A stretch of DNA of 64,000 bases, from positions 53,663-117,662 of the forward strand of contig JAJIRX010000175.1 of assembly GCA_023853785.1 (NCBI GenBank), read 5' to 3'. Source of the DNA: Psilocybe azurescens. Its lineage: Eukaryota; Basidiomycota; Agaricomycetes; Agaricales; Agrocybaceae. Under the pieces are notes generated by a model. It did not search any database, was not told the origin of the DNA, and saw nothing but the letters and a program-made list of their open reading frames with translations. Below are positions 46,644 through 55,839 of the stretch, one piece after another. The first letter of the stretch is position 1. Each line of letters starts with the position of its first letter. Made by a program: the position numbers and the translations under genes.

Positions 46644-48628
46644 TCTATAATATAAGAGAGCACAATGACTAAGGTTACTCAAAAGGAGAATCAAGTTACA
46701 TAAGTCAAGTTACTTAATCATGACAAAGCACACTGTTGTGTTTTAGGGACTGTGAGGCGGGGCCTTTTGAAACAAACATCCAGTGGCTGATGGCAAACAA
46801 CAAAATGGGTGCCACACAGCCTGAAAAAGGTTCCATGTCTAAATAACACCTCCTCAATGTGCCTATTCCCCATTTCCAGTAGTATTGAAGCATTTTCTGT
46901 GGTTTTTGGCTTTGGTGAACAGATATTGTGGTTTAAACTATTTAAAACAGAAAACTCAAATGAAAACCACTGAATAAATTTGCAAACAACAGGTATGATT
47001 GGGGTAGTGGAAAAGTTAGAATGGCATGAACTATGGGTTGGTGACAATGTTTTGTGTGAGTGGAACAGGGTGTAAATATTTAAATACAGATGTAGATAGA
47101 AAAATAGAACTGGGACACAGTTTTACAACTGGAAAGAGACAGTCTCCAGTGCTGTACAGATGATAATTTTTGTTTTTTGAGCTCCAGTGTACTTTACTCA
47201 TGTAGTGAGTAAAAATATAGACACAGTTAACTATTGTGCTTGAGAATTAATATGTAAATTTTAATGTACTATAGGCTATAGATTAATGTGATTAATTTGC
47301 AGCACAAATATAGTGGGGTGAGGGGACAGCTATTTTAATTGTGAAGAGTGTAGGATAGTTCCAGTTTTATATAAAATGCAAAGTAAGATTCTTTTTGTGA
47401 AAAATAATGTACACAATGATTGTTGAAGAGTGGGCTGGAGATATATTGTGGGAATGTATACTGGCATAGGCATAGTGCTGAAGATGCCATGCTTTGTTGT
47501 GACATTTCCATATGGTTTTGATTAAACTTAGAAAGGGTGGAGTGATAAAATATTTATACTATATTTAGTATGGAGGTGTGCAGCACTGACTTAGTAAGGT
47601 GCAGGAGCACTGTATTGGCAAGCTTTACAACTGATATATAGTAGAGGAATTTGTGAGTGTGTGGATGCTATTTAAATAAAGATGTGGATATCAAGATAGC
47701 ACTGTGATATAATTTCCTAATTGGAAATAGGCAGTCTACTGTATTCTACAAGTGATAAAAATATTTTTTGATGATAAAGCACCTGTGTGGTTTATACATG
47801 TAAAAATAAATAGACTTTTAAATTTTAATAAACTATAGGTTGTAGGTTGATGTGATTAATTTGCAGACTATTTTGATTGTGAAGATGAAGAGTATACATA
47901 AGGCATGAAATTTAAAATGGCACAGCGCCGCAGGTGCTGTGCATATGAGATAATTTGTGGATAGTCAATGAGTAGTGCAGTATTGTATAAAATATAAGGT
48001 AGAATGATGGTTGATTGGGAGTGGATATGGACAGGGGTGTAGATATTAAAACAGTTACAGACATCATGACAAAGGTACTGTGGATTAGTTGGAGTAGGTC
48101 TAATATGATTTGAAATTTTGGTTTCAGATTTACAAAGCAAAGAAATATTGACTGCTATTGACTGTGAGTATATATAATTTGACTATGGAGGTGCTGTGTA
48201 GCTCTATAATGTACTTCAATAATACCAGCAAGCTGTTAGCCTGGCTGTGAAGCAAGGGAGGGGGTGAGCTGTGGTCATCCCCTGCCCACATGTTATATGA
48301 AAGATAATTGTTGTTTATTTTTGGGTGAGGAGGTGTGAAGCAAGAGGGGGAATGAGCGAAGCTCATTCCCCCAAAAAAATATTATATAGATGACTGCTAT
48401 GATTAATTTCTTTAATGAGGTGTGAAATGCTGATATAAAGCTCATTCCCACCCAAGATATTATAATTATGACTGCTATTATTTATTTTTCAATGAGGGAA
48501 GCCCAGGGGCGCCCGACAAGCGGGGGTCTGGGGGGCGCAGCCCCAGCGAGCTATTGACCCTGCCGTGAAGCACAGGGGGTGAGTGAAGCGAATCCCCCCG
48601 ACAGCGTAGCGGTGGGTCATAAAGCTCG
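46644..48628 (+). mobile_element. Non-autonomous Helitron B1
   Basis: The 1985-bp insert starts TCTATAATATAAGAGAG and ends with a GC-rich stretch, an imperfect hairpin (CCGACAGCGTAGCGGTGG, 48599-48616) and GGGTCATAAAGCTCG. A 5' TC start, a 3' hairpin and a CTRR-like end (here CTCG, one mismatch) are Helitron features. There is no target duplication: the D1 array at 41503/41504 shows the uninterrupted sequence. No Rep-helicase is present. A minus-strand frame (46718-47047) containing GNRHIEEVLF and CGTHFVVCHQPL is shared with B2 and may be a captured fragment. Confidence 0.8.
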
Positions 48629-48679
48629 TGTATCATACACCTACTGTACATTGCTTATATAATCTACTATGTGAATTAA

Positions 48680-49310
48680 CTTGTTTTTTACACACTTGTA
48701 TTCAATGTAGTCTGAGTCAGAATCACTGGTCTCTGCTTCACTAGAATCACTAGTCTCTTCATCCAATCCCAATTCTTCATTTTCATCATCACTATCTGAA
48801 GACTCTGCCTTTCTTTTCTTTTTTGCAATGACATATTTTGTGTGGTAAAATAGTATTGTGTGTAGAAACGAGTTGAAACTGCCAGGTGTCATACATTTAA
48901 GTATAGATTCAAAACCACCCAGCCATGCATTTAATTGTTCACACACTTGTGTATTAAAGGCTTTCTGGGCATATGCATTGCCGTTATTATCGTATGCAAT
49001 AATTACAAGATTTGGAGCTGAACCATCACCTAGAGAAGGATTGCAGTACTTTCAACAAAGATAATCATTGGCTTGGTGATTAATATAATGGTAAGTGTCC
49101 ACAATAAATCTTGATGTTTTTTCCACATAGCATCCCAACTTCCATTGGTAACAGCTGTTTGCAACACTTGACATCCTTTGTCAATACATATGTAATCAGG
49201 ACAAGATTCTTTTGTCTTATAAACAGACTGCAAAAACTTTAATATATTACTTGTAGATTCAGACCTATCAAATTTTGTCCATGCATCTATATTATTTAAG
49301 GAACTAAATA
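48680..49310 (-). pseudogene. CxC5-like KDZ-associated protein, D2 copy
   Basis: The minus strand gives LNNIDAWTKFDRSESTSNIL, SCPDYICIDKGCQVLQTAV and, after a frameshift at about 49115, YCNPSLGDGSAPNLVIIAYD, AFNTQVCEQLNAWLGGFESI and FNSFLHTILFYHTKYVIAKK, with an acidic tail. It continues past the position where D1 stops. It has ICIDKG where D1 has ICIDRG and lacks the 239-bp segment of D1. Frameshifts make it non-functional. Confidence 0.65.
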
Positions 49311-49354
49311 CATGATAATAATAGCAACAATAATAATAAATACCATGATTGGGA

Positions 49355-51626
49355 TGTGTACTTTACAGTGCCCCCATTTTCTGTTGGACTCTAATGGACT
49401 TTCACTGGACCCAGCCAATTCCAATGAACCTGGCTGGACAGTCCATTGGACGACCAACGGATTCCGTTGGACTTGAAAAATTCCGCTACCAGTCCAGTCA
49501 GAGTCCGGCCAAATTCCAGTCAAAGTCCAGTCAAGTCACTTCAAGACAGAAAACAGGTGGACTGGCCGGACTGTCCAGTCCGTTGGACTTCCAATGGACT
49601 TCCAATGGACTTCCACCGGACTCTCAGCACTTAATTAGACCAGATCCAAGAGTGCTCTGTCCAGTGGAGTCCAGTGGATGTCCAGTGGACTGTCACTGGT
49701 TTAATTGCAGACTTGGGAGGGGAGTTAGGGACAGTAGCAGTGTTCTTGGAAGCTTTGGGAGCTATATTAAGGAAGCTAGGTCACTAGGATAATACTTCAA
49801 TCTTATCTTTAATTCATGTAACAATGTAATATAATATATTGAAAACTATATACTACATTATTATCTGACTTTGTGAATTTCACTAAGTCCAACTTTAAAT
49901 TCACATGGAATGGAATACTTTAATCTTAGTTTAAATTTGTGTGACAATGTAATATAATATATTAAAAACTATATACTACATGATTATATACAGGTAAAAA
50001 TAAAATAAAAACATAATAAAAAAGAAACAAAAAAGAAAAAAAGAAAGAAAGAACAGAAAAAGGGGGTGTAGGGTACATTGGTGGTGTCGTCGTCCGTGTT
50101 ATTGACGTCATGGTCGGCCGTACCCGTCATTGTATGCGTCGGTGTTGCCATCGGGTGTTGTCATCGGCCGTACCCACTGTGGTACGCGTCGGTGTTGTTG
50201 TCGGTGTCGTCCGTACGTGTTGTGGTATGTGTTGCTGTCGTCCGTATGTGTTGTGGTACGTGTCGCTGAAGTCGTCGGCGTGTTGTGGTCGTCCCTGTCG
50301 TCCTCGCTGTCGTGGTGGTGGTATGTGTCGTCGCGGTCCATACCCGTTGTGGTACGTGTCGGTGTTGTTGTCCGCCGTGCCTGTCCTGGTACCCGTTGGT
50401 GCCTTCGTCATGGGTCATTGCAGTCCGTACCTGTCACAGTACGTGCTGGTGTTGTTGTCGCATGTCATCGTCGGCCCTGTCGTTCTGGCTTTTGTCGTCG
50501 CCGTGGTGGTATCCATCGCTGGTTGTCCTTGTCCTCGCCGTCCTTGTCCTCGCCCTTGCCATCCTCATACTCATCCTCACCATCCTTGCTGTTGCGGTCG
50601 CGGTCCTTGTCCTCATGGTCCTTGTCCTCGCGGTCCTTGTCCTCGCGGTCCTTGTCCTCGCGGTCCTTGTCCTCGCGGTCCTTGCCCTTGCCCTTGCCCT
50701 TGCTGTCCTCGTCCTAGCCCTTGCCCTTGTCGTCCTTGCCCTCGTCCTCGCTCTCGCCGCCGTCCTCGCCCACGTCCTGGTCCACGCCGGTGTCTTGGTC
50801 CCTCGCCGTCGTGATCCTGGTCCTAGCCGTCGTCCTCGTGGTCCTTGCCCTTGCCCTTGCTCTTGCCCTCGCGGTCCTCGTCGTGGTCCTTGTCCAGCGT
50901 CCTTGTTGTCGCTGTCACAGTTGTCCTACGTTGGTGTGGCTGTCGCAGTTGTTCTCATCTTCTGTCGTGTCGGGTTGGCTTTTGCCTGGCTCCGACCGAC
51001 GAGGCAGTGGTGGTGGTGGAAGGAAAAAGGGTGGGCATCATAATCAACAACGGACCGATGTGGCATCAACATGTCACGCGCACGTTGTTGTTACATTGAG
51101 TCATGTGACTTCGAATGTGTCACATCGGACCGCTCACCCTCGCGGACTGAACAAAATACAGAATTCTGTTGATAAGGACCATATACACTCAGAAAAATAT
51201 ATCAGTCTATTGACTCTACACTCTCTACTGTGTTCTATGTGTGATAACTCTTTAATTGATCTAAGTTTTATTTTTCTATTAATATTTTCTTTTTTATTAA
51301 TACTAATATGAACAACCTCTGCTTGCTGTCTGTTGGACTTCCATTGGACTTCCATTGGACTTCTGTTGGTCATGTCCGGTGGGATTCCAATGGACTTCCG
51401 TTGGTCCTGTCTGGTCATTTCCATTGGACTTTGACTGCTGGTTTGGTATTATTCCAGTGGACAGTCCACCCAGACAGTCGGTTGGACATTCACCGAATCT
51501 CACCAGAATCTCACCAGAAAATTTCAGCAGTCCTAGACTAGAAAAATTGTCATTCTGAATATAGAAAGTCCGACGGAGTCCGACCGGAGTCCGACCAAAA
51601 AATGGGGGGGGCTGTGTAAAGACCTC
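49355..51626 (+). mobile_element. C-family TIR element C2
   Basis: This 2272-bp direct copy of C1 begins TGTGTACTTTACAGTGCCCC and ends TGTAAAGACCTC. It is flanked by GATTGGGA at 49347-49354 and 51627-51634. D1 has a single GATCAGGA at the homologous place (about 40530-40540, minus strand), proving insertion with an 8-bp duplication. It has the same order of parts as C1: TTGGACTTCC arrays, TATACTACATGATTATATAC, A-rich tract with GGGGG, minisatellite, core GGTTGGCTTTTGCCTGGCTC (about 50973), AT-rich box, array. Only the minisatellite differs strongly. Confidence 0.9.
50090..50950. repeat. GC-rich minisatellite of C2
   Basis: The first half (50090-50480) uses GTTGTGGTACGTGTCGGTG-like units. The second half (50520-50900) uses CTTGTCCTCGCGGTC units. 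C1 has only the second kind. On the minus strand the first half reads as repeated DTYHNGYG/DTYHNTYG. Confidence 0.8.
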
Positions 51627-52266
51627 GATTGGGACCTATGGTGGAAGAGCTGATAGAGTCCAGACAGACTCCAATTGGAGTGCCAACTTTAACTTTGAAT
51701 AGAAAAGAATCCAGTTGGATTCCAACTAGAATATTTCAATCTTTCAATCTTAGTGTAAATTCATGAGTGCAATATAATATATTAATAACTATATACTCCA
51801 TTATTATCTACATGCAAAGTCCATTGTAACAAAATAAAATTAAAATAAAAGACATAACAGAGTAAAAGATGGGCAGGAGGGTATATACTTGGGTCAAATG
51901 AACAAACAAACACATAAATGTAAAAGAAATTGAGAGAACAAAAAGAAAAAAGTGAAAATAAAAATAAAAATAAAAAAGGTGGCAGACAGGTGGTCGTATT
52001 GGTCATACATGCCATCGTCGTGGCCGTCATGTGTGGCTGTCGTACTTGGTGTCGTACATGTTGTTGTTGTTGTTGTCTTTGTGGCCATCGTGTCCATCGC
52101 ACACATCATGGGTGCCGACGTCGGTGTCGTACTCTATATTGTGTGTGTTGTCGTTGTGGCTGCCGTGTGTGTTGTACGTGTCGTGGTATGCGTCCTGCGT
52201 GTTGTTGTTGTTGTCCTACGTGCCATGTCCGCTTTCGTACATACCGTTGTCGCATTACGTTGCGTG

Positions 52267-55165
52267 CAGTACTTTACAGTGCCCCACGGGTACCGGTCGA
52301 ACCGGTCGGAATCCACTCGGACCCACTCGGAACCGGTCGGAATCCACTCGGACCCACTGGTCAGAATCCGGTCAGAATTTCTCATAATATACTTAATCAG
52401 TGTATAATACAATGCTTAGTCAGCATTACATAATTATTGCTTACATCTATAATATAAGAGAGCTCAATGACTAAGCAATTCCGAAAAAGGAGATTTAATT
52501 TTACCTAAGCATGACTAATTATTATTAAGCAGACCACTGTGTTTTGGGGCCGCTGCAGGGCCTTTGGAAACAAACAACCAGTGGCTGATGGCAAACAACA
52601 AAATGGGTGCCACAAAGCCTGGAAAACATTCTGTGCTTAAATAATGAACCCTCAATGTGTCTATTAGCCATACCCAGCTGTATTGAAGCTGCTTTGGGTG
52701 GCTCTGAAAACAAAAAATATGCACACTCTTGCATGCACAGTGCACAGTGCACTATGAGCAAGTGGATCAATAAATCTGTGTCAAAGACTATTTGAATGGG
52801 ACATTTCTGCCTGCAGATATTGTGGTTGGTTGACACCTTTGTAATGGAGACTATGTATTGGATAAAAGAGTTAAAAGGCTGAAATAAATACAACTAAATA
52901 AATATCAAAACAGGGGCATTGTGGACAGTGGAAAAGTTAGTATGAAATGAATTATAGTTGGAACTGTTTAAATAAAGGTGTAGACAGAAAGATAGCACTG
53001 GACACAATTTTACAATGGGAAAGGTTAGGGGACAGCTATTTTAAATTTTAATTGTGAAGAGTGTAATCTGTAAATTTTAAAATGATACAGTACTGCAGGT
53101 GCTGTGCATAGTAGAATATTCCAGTTCTCTATGCAAAAAGAATGTTATTACAAGTAATCTACACAATAATTGTTCAAGAGTGGGGTGGGGATATATTGTG
53201 GAAATGTATAGTAGCATGGACATAGCGCTAAAGGTGGCATGCTTTTGTAGAGAAATACCCAAATGTGTTTCATTAGACATAGAAAGGGTGAAGTGATGAA
53301 ATATTGATATTATTTTTGGTATGGAGGTGTGGAGCACCAACTTAGCAAATCCCAGATGCACTGTGCCATTTAGCTTTCACGACTGACACATAGCAGCAGA
53401 GGGATTTGTGGATATGTGGGTGCTATTTAAATAAAGATTTGGATAGAAAGATAGAACTGAGACATGCCTTTGTAATTTAAAATAGGTGATATACAGTGCT
53501 GTATAGGTAGTAAAATTAATTTTTGAGAATAAAGCTGGAGTATGCTTTGCCCATGTAGTGGGTAAAATTAAAGAGAGTGTTAACTAATAGGAGTGGGAAT
53601 TGACATTTGAATTTTAATGTACTATAGGATATAGATTGTTGTGATTAATTCATTTACAGGACCAAAGTGGTGGGGGCTGGGAACAGCTATTTGGATTTTG
53701 AAGAAAAAAGTGCAAGTTATAAATTTTAAAATGGCACAGTGCCACAGGTGCTGTGCATATCAAGATATTGGTGGGTAATGAAAGGGCAGTCAAGTATTAT
53801 AAGTAATAGAGGCAATAATTGGCAAATAATTGGGAGTGGTGATGGGCAGGGATGTAGATTGACTGAGTACAGGGGTGAAGTTGTGGTGGATTAGTTGGAG
53901 TGGGTGTAATACAGTTTTAAATTTTAGTTGGAGATTTGTGAGATTGTTAGATAGAGACAGAAATATTCACTGTTATTGACAGTCAGTAAAAAAATGTGAG
54001 TATGGAGGTGCTACAAATGTCTATAGTGAGATAGAGAGATGGGAGCAGTGATAAGATGTAGGCCTGAGGATGAAGCAGAAGTGGTGAGTGGGGTGAATGT
54101 TCTGTGATATGTTATGAAAATTGATTTTAAATTGTAATGTACTATAGGGTGTAGATAAATGTGATTAAATTTTGTAGAAATTTATGCTTAGTCAGTATTA
54201 CATAATATTTCTTACATAAGCTCTTAAGTAATCCATTCAGGTCACATGATATTGGTAATAAATGCAAAATTATAAAATGCACTCAACAGAAATTGAACCA
54301 ACAGCTTTATATATATTAATTCTATACACACATTACCAACCACACTATTATTGCTTGTGGTATTCTTAACATTTTATGAATTATATACCATTCTTTACAA
54401 CACCCAATAATATATTCTGGCACTTCCTCTGAAGCTATACCCACATATTATATATCAAAATGATCAGAAAATTGAGGGCAATGCACCTGTAATTACACCA
54501 TCATCTGAATATTTTGTCAGCATGTTCAATATACAAAATACTGTAAATTTGAATACATATAGATATTGTAAACTACTTTTTGCAACAAAATAGCACTCTG
54601 TTAGTTATATATTAATATTTTTGCAATAATAGAAATTAATGGAATACAAAGATTAATTTTATTCAAGACATTTAGATTATATAAGCACAGATTTATATGA
54701 AAAATAGGTATTTCTTTACCAGAAAAATTTTAATTTTATATAACTATTACATAAATATATTCTCCTCAATTTATAATTCTAACAATACCAAATTTGTCAC
54801 AAACTGTTGAGATCTATGTATACTTTTGTGTTATTACTTGCTGAGCTGTAAATAGTATGCTGACATAATATGGTTCCACTTGGTACCACTTGGATTCTAC
54901 TCAGAATTGGGTCTAATTGGGTTTCAAATTTGATGAATTCCACTTGGATTCCAGTCGGATTCTGGTCAGATTCCGATCGGATTTTGGTCTGACTTGTTAA
55001 CAGTGGAACCGGTCGGTTCCAGTGGTTCCGATCAGAATACGGTCGGAATCCGGTCAGAAAAATTTGGACATTTTACTGCTAATTTGGCAGGGACACTGCC
55101 AAATAAAATTCGGTTGGAACCGGTTGGAATCTCCGATTGGTACCTGTGGGGAGTGTAAAGACCTC
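52267..55165 (+). mobile_element. A-family TIR element, copy A4, with Helitron inside
   Basis: The left end is CAGTACTTTACAGTGCCCC (52267) and the right end GGGGAGTGTAAAGACCTC (55165), with GTTGCGTG duplicated exactly on both sides (52259-52266 and 55166-55173). Arrays of GGTCGGAACC/GGAATCC follow at 52290-52380 and 54880-55140. A Helitron-like insert occupies 52446-54180. tRNA-like boxes lie at about 54288-54365 on the minus strand. It is inserted in the H minisatellite. Confidence 0.9.
52446..54180 (+). mobile_element. Helitron B2, 3' truncated
   Basis: It starts TCTATAATATAAGAGAGC directly after an A, like B1, and stays similar to B1 through blocks such as TTTGTTGTTTGCCATCAGCC (minus strand) and AATGTACTATAGG. 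The GC-rich 3' hairpin of B1 is missing, and about 35 bp of the host A element are missing too, so a deletion removed the Helitron 3' end. A minus-strand frame (52525-52893) shares GNRHIE-like and CGTHFVVCHQPL peptides with B1. Confidence 0.7.
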
Positions 55166-55661
55166 GTTGCGTGTGTGGCGGTATGTGCACGTATGCGTAC
55201 GCCATCGGTCTGTATGAGAAAGAGGGGGGAGGGTTAGTGGCGGCGGTGGGTGGGGTTCGCGACTTACCTGGTGTTGCGGCTGTGTTCACGTCGCCTCGTT
55301 ACCTGCTTGCATCCCTCCCCTCATTCCACCCTCGTTCGGTGTCATTGTTGTTGTATACGGAGCCGCCATCGCCGTCACCATGTATGCGTGTCCAGAGTTG
55401 TCGTCATCGTACACGGACCTGTTATCGGTCAGTGGTGCCGCGATGCATGTTGGGTCGGGTTGGCGAGTGCCTGGCTCTGACCGACAATGGCGAGGGTGGT
55501 GAGGGCATGCACAACGGCCGGCAGCGGGGTGGTGGTGGTTGGAGGAAGAGGTGGGGTGGTTGTAGTAACCAACAGACCGACGTGGCAACCAAAAGTCACG
55601 CATGTGACATTGTTCACAGTTGCCGAGAATTGCCAAGCAATAACATTAAATTTTAAGTCCA

Positions 55662-55839
55662 TTTATGGTTCCATTCCGGGCTATTCCGTTTTGTAAACAG
55701 ATTCCGTTCCATTCTGCCAGAATTGATATTAAATAAAATAGCAGGGCCTTGTGCCATATTTTTGCACTCATTCTGCAGCGGAATAGCGAATTCTGCAGCG
55801 GACTCTGGCGGACTCCGGCCGGAATATGTGGGGGACACA
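55662..55839. mobile_element. F-family element end, F2 (inverted)
   Basis: The terminus is the reverse complement of AGGGCTTTTGTGTCCCCC and ends at 55839, with GGAATGGAAC and GTCCGC units inside. It abuts the RPN6 flank at 55840, so it forms the right edge of the AT-rich island. Confidence 0.65.

Larger units (their letters stand above)
46282..51649 (-). mobile_element. D-family element D2, interrupted by Helitron B1 and element C2
   Basis: The terminus CAGTACTTCTCACTCCCC lies at 46282, with an AGAGGGAATAG-type array (46316-46450). The CxC5-like gene runs on the minus strand (48680-49310). Removing Helitron B1 (46644-48628) and C2 (49355-51626) leaves a sequence colinear with D1 reversed, up to CCTATGGTGGAAGAG at 51635-51649. 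There the similarity ends. Confidence 0.75.
51650..55661. mobile_element. H-family element, interrupted by A4
   Basis: Left of A4 are GGACTCC-type motifs, the TATACTCCATTATTATCTAC box (51791), an A-rich tract ending GGTGG (51935-51985) and a GTTGTTGTTGTCTTTGTGG minisatellite (51990-52258). Right of A4 (55166-55661) are the stretch with CGACTTACCTGG (splice-donor-like on the minus strand, as in G), the core GGTTGGCGAGTGCCTGGCTC (about 55458) and GACCGACGTGGCAACC. The two sides join perfectly when A4 and one GTTGCGTG copy are removed. H is closest to G. Its outer ends are not resolved. Confidence 0.6.
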
